From contig JBBRNX010000009.1 in assembly GCA_038230035.1 (NCBI GenBank), positions 1-64,000 on the forward strand: a DNA stretch of 64,000 nt, read 5' to 3'. Shown piece by piece: positions 7,729-16,246 of this stretch. A program made the translations under genes and the position numbers. The first letter of the stretch is position 1. Each line of letters begins with the position of its first letter. The notes beneath the pieces were generated by a model, which was given only the letters and a program-made list of their open reading frames with translations, made no database searches and had not been told where the DNA came from. This DNA is from Gaiella sp038230035 (GTDB lineage Bacteria; Actinomycetota; Thermoleophilia; Gaiellales; Gaiellaceae).

Positions 7729-9188
7729 GCGCGAACGTCCGGCGTGTCGAGTCCCTGAAGCGCACGCGTCGTGCGCCGACGAGCCACATCCTCCAGATGC
7801 ACCGCCCATTCGTGCTCGAACGCGTAGCGAACCTGCGCCGTCAGCGGATCAGGATCGATAGCCAGGACGTCAGCCGCGAACGAGCCGTACGTGTGCGCCA
7901 GCATGCTCGTCACGGCAGGATCGAGCTCCGGCCACGCACTCCCTAGCGCCACAGCGACAGCGACGGGATCCGCCGCTCCCGGCAGCGGCGTCACATGCGA
8001 GTCAAGCCGGCGCAGTCCGAGTCGTGGGCGCAACGCCTCGATCACGTTGCCCGCTATGCGGCGATACGTGGTCAGCTTCCCGCCGGCGACGGTCACCATG
8101 CCGAGCGGGCCGACAGTGATCGTCGTCTCGCGCCTGGCCTTCGCCGTCCCGCGGCCCGCACCGGGCAGTACGCGCAAGCCGGCGAAACGGGCTCGCACCG
8201 CCTCGGGCCGGATCGCCTCGAGAACAAGCCCGCGCGCAGCCTCGGCGAGGATCTGACGCTCGTCGGCGTCGGTCACGGCGAGCGTCTCGGGCGCAGCATC
8301 GAACGGCTCGTCTGTCGTGCCGAGCAGCAGCATTCCCTCCCACGGGATCGCGAACGAGACCCGAGCCTTGTCGACCTGAACCGTCACCGCCGCCTCCCAG
8401 CTTCCGGGGAGATCGAGCACGAGATGTGCGCCCTTGCTCAGCGTCACCGACGTGCCGGCGGCGGGATCCTCGAGCCTCCGGATGTGATCCACCCATGGCC
8501 CGGTCGCGTTGACGATCGCGCGGGCTCGGACCGGCACGACGCTGTCGCCAACGCGATCCGCCACCTCCGCCCGGATCACCGATCCGGCGGCATCGATCGA
8601 GACAACCTCGGCATAGTTCAGAACGACCGCCCCACCGGCGGCGGCTGCGCGCACGTTGGCGAGGCACAGGCGGGCATCGTTCGTCTGCGCGTCGACATAG
8701 AGCCCGACGCTCTTCGCACCCTCGCAGCGCAGCGATGGGACGAGCGCGATCGCCTCGTCCGGCGTGATCATGCTGCCGCCCACGCGTTGTCCTGCCAGGG
8801 CTCGATACAGCCACAGCGCCGAGCGGATCGCAGTCTTTCCGTAGGGACCGCCGTCGTACACGGGCAGCACGAACGGCAGCCGGCGCACGAGGTGCGGCGC
8901 GACCGTCTCGAGTAGCGCCTGTCCCTCGGAGAGCGCTTCGTGCACGAGGCGAAAATCACCCATGCGGAGATAGCGCAACCCGCCGTGGATCAGCTTCGAC
9001 GACGCGCTCGACGTCGCCGAGCCGAAATCCGCACGGTCGACGAGCGCCACCGCGAGCCCGAGCTCCGCGGCCTGCGCAGCGACTCCCGCGCCGACGATCC
9101 CGCCGCCGACCACGAGCAGGTCGAACGACTCGGCCGCGAGGCGAGCGAAAGCCTCATCCCTCCAAGGCAGCTGGGCCGGCTCCATCAC
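7725..9188 (-). CDS. glpD: Aerobic glycerol-3-phosphate dehydrogenase
   Basis: A 487-residue FAD-dependent enzyme that oxidises glycerol-3-phosphate to dihydroxyacetone phosphate at the membrane and passes electrons to quinone. The dinucleotide motif VVGGGIVGAGVA is near residue 26. It is followed by SSKLIHGGLRYL, the family FAD/substrate block. VTVAGGKLTTYRRIA marks the second FAD region, and a GlpD C-terminal domain follows. It is translationally coupled to glpK and separated from the upstream binding-protein gene by a strong hairpin. Confidence 0.93.
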   Translation of the reverse strand: MMEPAQLPWRDEAFARLAAESFDLLVVGGGIVGAGVAAQAAELGLAVALVDRADFGSATSSASSKLIHGGLRYLRMGDFRLVHEALSEGQALLETVAPHLVRRLPFVLPVYDGGPYGKTAIRSALWLYRALAGQRVGGSMITPDEAIALVPSLRCEGAKSVGLYVDAQTNDARLCLANVRAAAAGGAVVLNYAEVVSIDAAGSVIRAEVADRVGDSVVPVRARAIVNATGPWVDHIRRLEDPAAGTSVTLSKGAHLVLDLPGSWEAAVTVQVDKARVSFAIPWEGMLLLGTTDEPFDAAPETLAVTDADERQILAEAARGLVLEAIRPEAVRARFAGLRVLPGAGRGTAKARRETTITVGPLGMVTVAGGKLTTYRRIAGNVIEALRPRLGLRRLDSHVTPLPGAADPVAVAVALGSAWPELDPAVTSMLAHTYGSFAADVLAIDPDPLTAQVRYAFEHEWAVHLEDVARRRTTRALQGLDTPDVRA

Positions 9189-9208
9189 ACGATGGTAGTG
9201 AGGGCAAT

Positions 9209-9237
9209 GAGAGAGGGCGGCCGGGCCGCCCTCTCTC
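9209..9237 (-). terminator. Strong hairpin terminator after the betaine ABC operon
   Basis: A perfect 13-bp stem (arms 9209-9221 and 9225-9237) with a 3-nt loop lies between the substrate-binding-protein stop and the glpD start. It lacks a long U-run but its stability and position fit transcription termination. Confidence 0.7.
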
Positions 9238-9261
9238 GATACCGCCTAGCTCAGGCGAGTG

Positions 9262-10239
9262 CTACTTGCCGAGCCACTTGTTGACCTGGGCCTGATTGGC
9301 CTTGACCCACTTCTCCGCGGCACTGTCGGGCTTCATGTGCTGCCCGGCGATCCAGGTCGCGACGGTGTTCTGCTGGTCGTTCGTCCAGCTGAACTTCTTC
9401 AGGAACGCGACTGCGGGCGAGCCGCTCTTCGCGAACTTCGACCCGAATACCTTCTCCAGCGGATACGTGCTGTACGCGCACTTGTACTGCGCCACCGCGC
9501 CGCCGGCCTTGGCGTCGTCCTTGCAGCCCTTGAAGGGCTTCGGGAGCTGCACCTCGACGATGTGGTACTGCGCGTTCAGGTACTGCGGCGTGTACCAGTA
9601 GAAGAGCACCGGCTTCTTCTGCTTCACGAGCTGCGTCCACCGCGCGGTCTGCGCGGACTCGGCGCCGACGCTGACGAACTTGAAGTTCAGCCCGAGCGCC
9701 TGGATCAGCTGAGCATCCTTCTGGACATAGGACGGGTCGCCGCCGAGGAACATCCCCTGCGAACCCGACTCCGGGCTCTTGAAGATGCTCTCCTTGCCCT
9801 TCAGACCCTTCCACGTCTTGAACTGCGGGTACTGCTTCATCAGGTAATCGGGGATGCCCCAGAAGATGTGGCCGTGGACACCATTCGATCCCTCGATGAC
9901 GACCGACTTCTGCTTCGTCGCGTACTGCTTGTACTGGTCGACGTGCTGCCAGTCCTCGAGCACAGCGTCGACTTTCGCATGCGCGAGCGCCTCGTAGACC
10001 GGGATTTCGGCGATCTGCGTGATCTTCACCTTGCACCCGAGTGACTTCTCGAGCACGTACTTTGCGACATACGTGTTGGCGGTCGAGCCGGCCCACGCCT
10101 GCTCGTTCAAGGTCACCGTGCCGCAGCCGGAACCTGTGCGCGCGGTCGCGACGTTCGTCGCGACGAGCACACCGACTGCCGCGAGAGCGACAGCCACCAC
10201 GCCGAGCCGAATGTGGCTCTTCTTGAAACCGACCTTCAT
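9262..10239 (-). CDS. Glycine betaine/proline-type ABC transporter substrate-binding protein
   Basis: A 325-residue exported OpuAC/ProX-type protein. Residues 1-33 are a signal peptide (basic start, then LGVVAVALAAVGVLVATN). The mature part begins with TVTLNEQAWAGSTANTYVAKY and contains VDAVLEDWQHVDQYKQY and the Trp-rich FWGIPDYL and FYWYTPQYLN stretches, expected of the aromatic cage that binds quaternary ammonium groups. It has no lipobox, so anchoring may rely on the N-terminal helix. It is the last gene of the ATPase-permease-binding-protein operon. The ligand is probably betaine, choline or a relative. Confidence 0.9.
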   Translation of the reverse strand: MKVGFKKSHIRLGVVAVALAAVGVLVATNVATARTGSGCGTVTLNEQAWAGSTANTYVAKYVLEKSLGCKVKITQIAEIPVYEALAHAKVDAVLEDWQHVDQYKQYATKQKSVVIEGSNGVHGHIFWGIPDYLMKQYPQFKTWKGLKGKESIFKSPESGSQGMFLGGDPSYVQKDAQLIQALGLNFKFVSVGAESAQTARWTQLVKQKKPVLFYWYTPQYLNAQYHIVEVQLPKPFKGCKDDAKAGGAVAQYKCAYSTYPLEKVFGSKFAKSGSPAVAFLKKFSWTNDQQNTVATWIAGQHMKPDSAAEKWVKANQAQVNKWLGK

Positions 10240-10267
10240 CTAGCCCTCCTCCTCGATGTTCTTGTTC

Positions 10268-12259
10268 TCATGAGACGTCTTCCCGCGCCCGGCGGTTGCC
10301 CTGCGTGCCACGCGTAACACGATCGAGGGCGATCCCGAGCGCGAGAATCGCGATCGACGCCACCACCCCGAGCCCGAACTCGTTCCGCTGCAGACCCTGG
10401 ACGACCTCGTAGCCGAGGCCTGGAGTGCTGGCGAGCCCGGCGATCACGACCACGGCGAGCACCATGATGATCCCCTGGTTGACGCCGAGCATGATCGCGT
10501 CCCTCGCGAGCGGAATCTTCACCTTCAGCAGCACCTGACGTCGAGTCGCACCGAACGCACCCGCGGCCTCGACCGACTGCGGGGCGACGTCGCGCACTCC
10601 TCGCTCCACGAGCCGCACGACGACCGGGAACGCGTAGAGCACCGACGCGATGAGTCCCGGGACGTACGAGATCGGGAAGAGGTACACGAACGGGATCACG
10701 TAGACGAGCTGCGGCAGTGTCTGCAGGATGTCGTTGATCGGACGCAGGATCTGGCTCACCCGATCGCTCTCCGCCGCCCACACACCGAGCACGATCCCGA
10801 GCAGGACCGCGATCGCCGTCGCCACGAGAACCTGGGACGCCGTGTCCATCGCCGGCTGCCATTCGCCGACGAAACCTGTGAGCGCGAGCATCGCCGCCGT
10901 CACGAGCGCGGGCCGTAGACCGCTGACGATGAACGCGATCAGGACGAATCCGGCGACGGTGACGAACCACGGCGTCTCTGCGAGGAAGGTGTCGAGCGGG
11001 AGCAAAACGTGCTGCGTCAAGAAGTTGCCGAGCGGGTTCGTGATGTGCTGGAAAAGGAACGTCGACGGGTTCGCGATGTAGTTGAGCACAGACTGGATGC
11101 GGGCGAGGAGCCAGTCCTGGATGGTGAATCGCGTGTAGATGTCGCCGGCATGCGCCGCGATTCCGACACCGACCGCGACGAGACAGGCAACGACGACGCC
11201 TGCCGTCGTCACACGCAGCCTTCGCCGTCCTGCGTCATCGAGATGTCGACGCGTTGGATCGGTCCGCTCCGCGATCGCCTCGGTCACGCGGTCGAGCATG
11301 ATCGCCATCGCCACGATCGCCGCACCCGCGAGGATCGCGACCGCCGGGTTGGTGTTGAGACCGTTCGTCACTGGGTCACCGAGGCCGCTGCCACCGATCA
11401 ATCCGGCGATGACGACCATCGACAGCGCAAAGAGGATCGTCTGGTTGACCGCGAGCAGGAGCATCCGTCGCGAAAGAGGAAGCTGCACTTTCAGGAGCAG
11501 CTGGCGGCCCGTCGAGCCGAGCGCCTGCGCAGCCTCGACCGTGTTCGCAGGGACGCCGCGAATCCCGAGCGAGGCGATGCGCACCGCCGGTGGAACCGAG
11601 TAGATCATCGTCGTGATCACCGCGGCACCAGGGCCGACCGAGAAGAGGATTACGACCGGCATCAGGTAGGCGAAGGCGGGGATGATCTGCATCGCGTCGA
11701 GCACCGGCGTGATCGCGCGGTCGAAGCGCTCGGATCGGCCGGCAATGATGCCGAGCGGCAGGCCGACTGCGAGTGAGAGCCCAACCGCGGCGAGGACGAG
11801 CGACAGCGTCTGCATGCTGTCGTCCCAGAGGCCGAAGGCGGCGAACGTCGCGAGTCCGGTGAACATGAACACGGCGGCGCGGCGCCCACCGAACCGCCAG
11901 GCGAACAATGTCGCCACAAAGCTCGTGCCTACCCACGTCAACTTCGTCAGCGCGTCGTAGATCCAGGTCACGAGCGTGTCGAGCCCGCTGCTGATCCCCG
12001 TCACGACGCGGAAGAACAGGTTCGGGTGCGCCGCATTCGACTGATCCGAGAGCCAGATCTGGAAGCTGTCGAGATGGCCGGTGAGCGAGTTCCACTCGAG
12101 CGCGGCCGGCCACGTGTATTTCCCCTTCGCCGCGTAGTAGCCGACGAGCATCCCCACCACGACGAGCGCAGACAGGACGGCGCGGCTCCGCCACCACGGC
12201 CGGTGATCGATCACGACGGGCGCGGGTACGGCTCCGACGACTTCGTCGACGGTGGTCAT
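10268..12259 (-). CDS. Glycine betaine/proline-type ABC permease, double-domain fusion
   Basis: A 663-residue inner-membrane permease, about twice the usual ProW/OpuAB length. It carries two complete MetI-type permease domains, each with an EAA loop: EAAQALGSTGRQLLLKVQLP (about residue 240) and EAAGAFGATRRQVLLKVKIP (about residue 580). Each is followed by an NQ(T/G)I-type helix. The two domains could replace the usual permease homodimer. An extra N-terminal region (residues 1-130) adds several helices. It starts 2 bases after the ATPase stop, so it is co-transcribed. Confidence 0.9.
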   Translation of the reverse strand: MTTVDEVVGAVPAPVVIDHRPWWRSRAVLSALVVVGMLVGYYAAKGKYTWPAALEWNSLTGHLDSFQIWLSDQSNAAHPNLFFRVVTGISSGLDTLVTWIYDALTKLTWVGTSFVATLFAWRFGGRRAAVFMFTGLATFAAFGLWDDSMQTLSLVLAAVGLSLAVGLPLGIIAGRSERFDRAITPVLDAMQIIPAFAYLMPVVILFSVGPGAAVITTMIYSVPPAVRIASLGIRGVPANTVEAAQALGSTGRQLLLKVQLPLSRRMLLLAVNQTILFALSMVVIAGLIGGSGLGDPVTNGLNTNPAVAILAGAAIVAMAIMLDRVTEAIAERTDPTRRHLDDAGRRRLRVTTAGVVVACLVAVGVGIAAHAGDIYTRFTIQDWLLARIQSVLNYIANPSTFLFQHITNPLGNFLTQHVLLPLDTFLAETPWFVTVAGFVLIAFIVSGLRPALVTAAMLALTGFVGEWQPAMDTASQVLVATAIAVLLGIVLGVWAAESDRVSQILRPINDILQTLPQLVYVIPFVYLFPISYVPGLIASVLYAFPVVVRLVERGVRDVAPQSVEAAGAFGATRRQVLLKVKIPLARDAIMLGVNQGIIMVLAVVVIAGLASTPGLGYEVVQGLQRNEFGLGVVASIAILALGIALDRVTRGTQGNRRAREDVS

Positions 12260-12261
12260 GG

Positions 12262-13335
12262 TCAGTCCTCGCCCGCAATCGCCTGCAGCACCGCGTCGCG
12301 ATCGACGACGCCTACGATCCGTCCTTCTTCGACCGCGCAGACCGGCCGCTCGTTCGACGCGATCATCGGCACCGCGTTCTTCACGGTGGTACGCACGTCC
12401 AACGTTGGGCCGCCTTCCTCTCCGGGGCGGGCAGGACGCATGATCCAGCGCAGCGTCAGCACGTGACTACGGGGAATGTCGCGGACGAAATTCGCGACAT
12501 ACTCGTCGGCGGGCGAGCCGACGAGATCCTCCGGCGTGCCGAGTTGGACGATCGCGCCGTCGCGCATGATCGCGATCCGGTCTCCCAGCCGAAGGGCTTC
12601 CGGCAGGTCATGCGTGATGAAGACCATCGTCTTGCCGGTCTCCTCCTGCAGGCGGCACACCTCGTCCTGCATGTCGCGCCGGATCAGCGGGTCGAGTGCG
12701 CTGAACGGCTCGTCGTAGAGCATCACCTTCGGGTCGACGACGAACGCGCGCGCCACGCCGACGCGCTGCTGCATGCCGCCCGAGAGTTGATCCGGGAACT
12801 GGTTGGCCGAGTCCTCGAGACCGACGAGCTTGAGCACCTCGGTGGCGCGCGCGAGGCGCTCCTCCTTCGCGACGCCTTGGACCTCGAGCCCGAAGGCGAC
12901 GTTGTCGACGACGCGCCTGTGCGCGAGCAGACCGAAGTGCTGGAAGACCATCGACACGGTGTGGCGCCGGAGCTGCCGCAGGTCGGTCGTGTTGGACGCA
13001 GTGACGTCCTGCCCGGCGATCTCGATGCGCCCGGCCGTCGGTTCGATCAGACGGATCAGCGTGCGCACAAGGGTCGACTTGCCCGAACCGGACAGACCCA
13101 TGACGACGAACACCTCGCCCGGCCAGACGTCGAACGAGACGTCCCGCACGGCCGACACACAACCGGTCTTCGCGCGCAGCTCGGCGCGCGGCAGGTCGGC
13201 GTCAGGCGTGCCGAGAACACGGTCTGCATTCGGCCCGAAGATCTTCCAAATGCCCTCCGCGTGAATCAGCGGCGGACCGGTCCGGTCGACCCGGTCAGCG
13301 CGATCCAGTACCGCGGGCGCAGTCGCAGCAGTCAC
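12262..13335 (-). CDS. Glycine betaine/proline-type ABC transporter ATP-binding protein
   Basis: A 357-residue ATPase of the ProV/OpuAA family that energises import. Walker A is GLSGSGKSTLVRTL, the signature is LSGGMQQRVGVARAF, Walker B is VMLYDEPFSALD, and the switch His is in FITHDLPEALRL. Residues from about 290 resemble a single shortened CBS-like domain (VPMIASNERPVCAVEEGRIV) ending near DRDAVLQAIAG, whereas OpuAA proteins usually carry two CBS domains for osmosensing. It is the promoter-proximal gene of its operon and divergent from the IclR regulator. Confidence 0.92.
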   Translation of the reverse strand: MTAATAPAVLDRADRVDRTGPPLIHAEGIWKIFGPNADRVLGTPDADLPRAELRAKTGCVSAVRDVSFDVWPGEVFVVMGLSGSGKSTLVRTLIRLIEPTAGRIEIAGQDVTASNTTDLRQLRRHTVSMVFQHFGLLAHRRVVDNVAFGLEVQGVAKEERLARATEVLKLVGLEDSANQFPDQLSGGMQQRVGVARAFVVDPKVMLYDEPFSALDPLIRRDMQDEVCRLQEETGKTMVFITHDLPEALRLGDRIAIMRDGAIVQLGTPEDLVGSPADEYVANFVRDIPRSHVLTLRWIMRPARPGEEGGPTLDVRTTVKNAVPMIASNERPVCAVEEGRIVGVVDRDAVLQAIAGED

Positions 13336-13450
13336 GCAGCATTCCCCGGCGGCGGATTCAGCAGCACGAGCGCACGATCATAGTCCGGTTCGCGTCGTTC
13401 GTCACGCGCGGAGGACACCTGTTTGACGCCCTCGCCGAGGACTCCTAGAC

Positions 13451-13482
13451 TCATCATGTGGCCTAACCGTTTCACATGATGA
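13451..13482. promoter_or_regulatory. Perfect inverted repeat, likely IclR operator
   Basis: TCATCATGTG (13451-13460) and CACATGATGA (13473-13482) are exact reverse complements separated by 12 bases. The repeat ends three bases before the IclR start and lies between the two divergent operons. This is the expected place for autoregulation and for control of the transporter. Confidence 0.65.
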
Positions 13483-13485
13483 GTC

Positions 13486-14283
13486 ATGAGTACAACTGAT
13501 CACACCCAATCCGGCACCCCACCTGGAACGCAGGCGATCGATCGCGCGGCGCAGCTCCTCGTCCATGTGCTCGAGAGCGCGCTGCCACCTTCTGTTGGCG
13601 GATTGGCGATCGCTGCAGGCCTGCCGAAGAGCACGACCTCGCGCCTCGTGCGCGCTCTGGAACGCCAGGGGCTCGTCGAACGCGACGGCGCCCGCGGGAG
13701 CGTTCTTCCCGGGCCCGTGCTGACCCGCTTCGCGCGCGGGACAGCGCGAGACGCAGATCTCGTTGCCGCCGCCGCCGACACGCTCCGCCGCATTTCGGAA
13801 GAGTGCGGTGAGACGGTCAACCTCGCCGTTCCCGGCCGCCACGGGGTCGACCATCTCGCACAGCAGGACAGCCGGCACTTCATCGGCGGCACGAACTGGG
13901 TCGGCCGCGCCGCCCCGCTCCATTGCACGGCGAACGGGAAGGTGCTGCTCGCTTTCGGGGCAGCAGAGCTCACGAACGGACCGCTAGAGCGACTCACCCC
14001 GCAGACCGTCGTCGACCCCGGAACGCTGGCCGGCGAGCTCGCGACCGTGCGCAAGCGCGGCTACGCGACGACACTCGAGGAGCTCGAGCCCGGCCTCGTC
14101 GCGGTTGCCGCGCCTGTCTTCGACCCGGGAGGCGGCGACGCAATTGCCGCGCTCAGCATCTCCGGGCCTACGATTCGCCTCACACCGGCCCGGTTGCACG
14201 AGCTCGGAGCGGTGCTGATCGACCACGCGGCCGGGCTCTCGGCACGGCTCGACCACCACGACGCGAAGCGAGGAGCCGCATGA
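13486..14283 (+). CDS. IclR family transcriptional regulator
   Basis: A 265-residue regulator with an N-terminal winged helix (AIAAGLPKSTTSRLVRALERQGLVERD, residues about 40-66). The C-terminal IclR effector domain includes GRAAPLHCTANGKVLLAF and AAPVFDPGGGDAIAALSISGP. It probably senses betaine or a breakdown product and controls the divergent betaine transporter and the demethylation operon it heads. A perfect inverted repeat abuts its start. Its stop overlaps the next start by four bases (ATGA). Confidence 0.92.
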   Translation: MSTTDHTQSGTPPGTQAIDRAAQLLVHVLESALPPSVGGLAIAAGLPKSTTSRLVRALERQGLVERDGARGSVLPGPVLTRFARGTARDADLVAAAADTLRRISEECGETVNLAVPGRHGVDHLAQQDSRHFIGGTNWVGRAAPLHCTANGKVLLAFGAAELTNGPLERLTPQTVVDPGTLAGELATVRKRGYATTLEELEPGLVAVAAPVFDPGGGDAIAALSISGPTIRLTPARLHELGAVLIDHAAGLSARLDHHDAKRGAA

Positions 14284-14948
14284 CGAACGAGGAGATCCTG
14301 CAAGGGCTGTTCGACGACACGCTCGTCGGGAACGCGCCGTCGGTGAAGGCGTTGACCGAGGAGGGCCTCGCGGCCGGTATGAACCCTGAGACCTTGCTCT
14401 ACGACGCGTTGATCCCCTCGCTCGAGGAGGTCGGCGCCCGGTTCGAGCGCGGCGACTTCTTCGTCCCCGAGATGCTGATCGCCGCGCGGGCGATGCAGGG
14501 CGCACTCGACATCCTGCGCCCGCTGCTCGCCGAGACGGGCGCCAAGCCGATCGGCACCTTCGTCATGGGCACCGTCAAGGGCGACGTGCACGACATCGGC
14601 AAGAACCTCGTCAACATCATGCTCGAGGGAGCAGGCTTCACGGTCTACGACCTCGGAGTGAACGTGCCGCCGGAGCGCTTCGTCGAGCAGGTCGAGGAAC
14701 ACAAGCCCGACATCGTCGGCTTCTCGGCCTTCCTGACGACGACGATGCCGATGTTCAAGGCGAACATCAACGCGCTCGAAAAGGCCGGCCTGCGCGACAA
14801 GGTGATCGTGATGGTCGGCGGTGCGCCGGTGACGCAGGAGTACGCGGACGTTGTCGGCGCCGACGGCTATGCAGCGGACGCGTCGACGGCGGTGCGGCTG
14901 GCGAAGGACCTGATCCAGAAGGCGCGCGCGGCGGTCGCCGTCGGCTGA
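14280..14948 (+). CDS. Corrinoid protein of a methyltransferase system (MtgC/MttC-like)
   Basis: A 222-residue cytoplasmic B12 carrier that would accept a methyl group from the MttB-family enzyme and pass it to THF. An N-terminal helical cap (residues 1-85) precedes the Rossmann B12 domain. The base-off/His-on motif is GDVHDIGKN with H104, followed by DLGVNVP and the GGAPVT loop. The start ATG 14280 overlaps the IclR stop. The family is clear; the methyl donor depends on the partner methyltransferase. Confidence 0.93.
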   Translation: MTNEEILQGLFDDTLVGNAPSVKALTEEGLAAGMNPETLLYDALIPSLEEVGARFERGDFFVPEMLIAARAMQGALDILRPLLAETGAKPIGTFVMGTVKGDVHDIGKNLVNIMLEGAGFTVYDLGVNVPPERFVEQVEEHKPDIVGFSAFLTTTMPMFKANINALEKAGLRDKVIVMVGGAPVTQEYADVVGADGYAADASTAVRLAKDLIQKARAAVAVG

Positions 14949-15307
14949 TGGGACTTCTGACCGGCATCGAGCGCATCACGAAGGGGCCGGTCTTCGGCTG
15001 CCACATGTGCGGGCAGTGCGTGCTCCACTCGACCGGCTTGACCTGCCCGATGAACTGCCCGAAGCAGCTCCGCAACGGCCCGTGCGGCGGCGTGCGCGCC
15101 GACGGCGGCTGCGAGGTGAAGCCCGAGATGCGCTGCGTCTGGCTGAAAGGATGGGAGCGCTCGCAGAAGCTGCCGTGGAAAGAGGAGTTCAACCAGCTCC
15201 GTCCCCCGGTCGACAATCGCCTTTGGGATACCTCGTCCTGGAAGAACTACATCACGAAGCGTGACCGTGAGACCCCGGACGGCTGGACTGGCGCTGGGGA
15301 GGCATAG
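14948..15307 (+). CDS. metV: MetV, methylenetetrahydrofolate reductase C-terminal-domain protein
   Basis: A 119-residue Cys-rich protein of the MTHFR_C family (zinc/Fe-S partner of MetF in acetogen-type methylene-THF reductases). Seven Cys lie close together in CHMCGQC, TCPMNC and NGPCGG, followed by CEVKPEMRC. The tail VDNRLWDTSSWKNYI is typical. The start ATG shares a base with the preceding stop (TGATG), so translation is coupled, and metF starts directly after its stop. It probably forms a complex with the MetF product and acts in oxidation of methyl-THF. Confidence 0.9.
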   Translation: MGLLTGIERITKGPVFGCHMCGQCVLHSTGLTCPMNCPKQLRNGPCGGVRADGGCEVKPEMRCVWLKGWERSQKLPWKEEFNQLRPPVDNRLWDTSSWKNYITKRDRETPDGWTGAGEA

Positions 15308-16246
15308 GTGTCCCGCCTCGAGGAGCGACTGACCGCAGGTGAGTTCGTCGTCACGGCGGAGATGCCGACGATCGACGGCGGCGGCCTCGACGCAGTTGCC
15401 TTCCAGCTCGAGCCGATGGCGCCGTGCCTCGATGCCGCGAATGCGACCGACAACACGGCTGCACACGCCCACGCGTCGCCGCTCTCCGTCTCGATCGCGC
15501 TCCAGAAGCTGGGGATGGAGCCGATCATGCAGCTCGTCTGCCGCGACCGGAACCGGCTCGGCCTGGAGGCCGAGATCGTCGGCGCGGCACTGCACGGGAT
15601 CGAGAACATCTGCTGCCTGACCGGGGACGACGTCTCCGCCGGCGACGAGCCCGAGTCGCGGCGCGTGTTCGACCTGGACAGCCCGCAGCTCCTCGCGGCG
15701 GCACGGGCGATTCGCGACGGCCGGTACCTCTCCGGGCGGGCGATCGAACCGGCTCCGCATCTCTTTCTCGGCGCGGTCGAGAACCCCGGTGCGCCACCGT
15801 TCGAGTACCGCGTCGAGCGCTCGCTGAAGAAGGCCGACGCCGGCGCGCAGTTCATGCAGCTACAGCTCTGCTTCGAGCGCGACCATCTCGAACGGTTCAT
15901 GACCGAGGCGGTGGCCGCCGGTCTCGCGAAGCGCGTCCACCTGATCCCGTCGATCTGCATCGTCCGTACCGCTTCAGCGCTCCGCTTCATCGACGACAAG
16001 GTGGCCGGCATCAACGTTCCGGCCGATCTCATCGCCCACGTCGAAGCTGCCGACGATCAGCTGGAAGCGTGCTTCGAGATCGCCTACGACCTCGCCCGGC
16101 ACGCGCTCGGCCTGCCGGGAGTGGCGGGCCTGCACTTCATCAGCTTCCGCAAGGACGCCGGTATCGCCAAGCTGTGCGCCCGACTTGGGATTCCGCCACG
16201 CAGCGAAAGGGAGACGAGTGGATACCGTTCTGCGATCGCAGTCTAA
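15308..16246 (+). CDS. metF: Methylenetetrahydrofolate reductase
   Basis: A 312-residue TIM-barrel flavoenzyme interconverting methyl-THF and methylene-THF. Visible family features are an N-terminal VVTAEMPTIDG strand with the catalytic-site Glu, LEPMQLVCRDRN-like sequence (EPIMQLVCRDRNRLGLEAE), CCLTGDD, and AQFMQLQLCFE in the FAD region. The GTG start follows the metV stop immediately. In this operon it likely runs in the oxidative direction on methyl groups delivered by the corrinoid system; direction is an inference. Confidence 0.92.
   Translation: MSRLEERLTAGEFVVTAEMPTIDGGGLDAVAFQLEPMAPCLDAANATDNTAAHAHASPLSVSIALQKLGMEPIMQLVCRDRNRLGLEAEIVGAALHGIENICCLTGDDVSAGDEPESRRVFDLDSPQLLAAARAIRDGRYLSGRAIEPAPHLFLGAVENPGAPPFEYRVERSLKKADAGAQFMQLQLCFERDHLERFMTEAVAAGLAKRVHLIPSICIVRTASALRFIDDKVAGINVPADLIAHVEAADDQLEACFEIAYDLARHALGLPGVAGLHFISFRKDAGIAKLCARLGIPPRSERETSGYRSAIAV

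Noticed and set aside
6178..7758. Plus-strand frame across tRNA-Thr and glpK
   Set aside because: It reads through the tRNA and antisense to a complete glycerol kinase.
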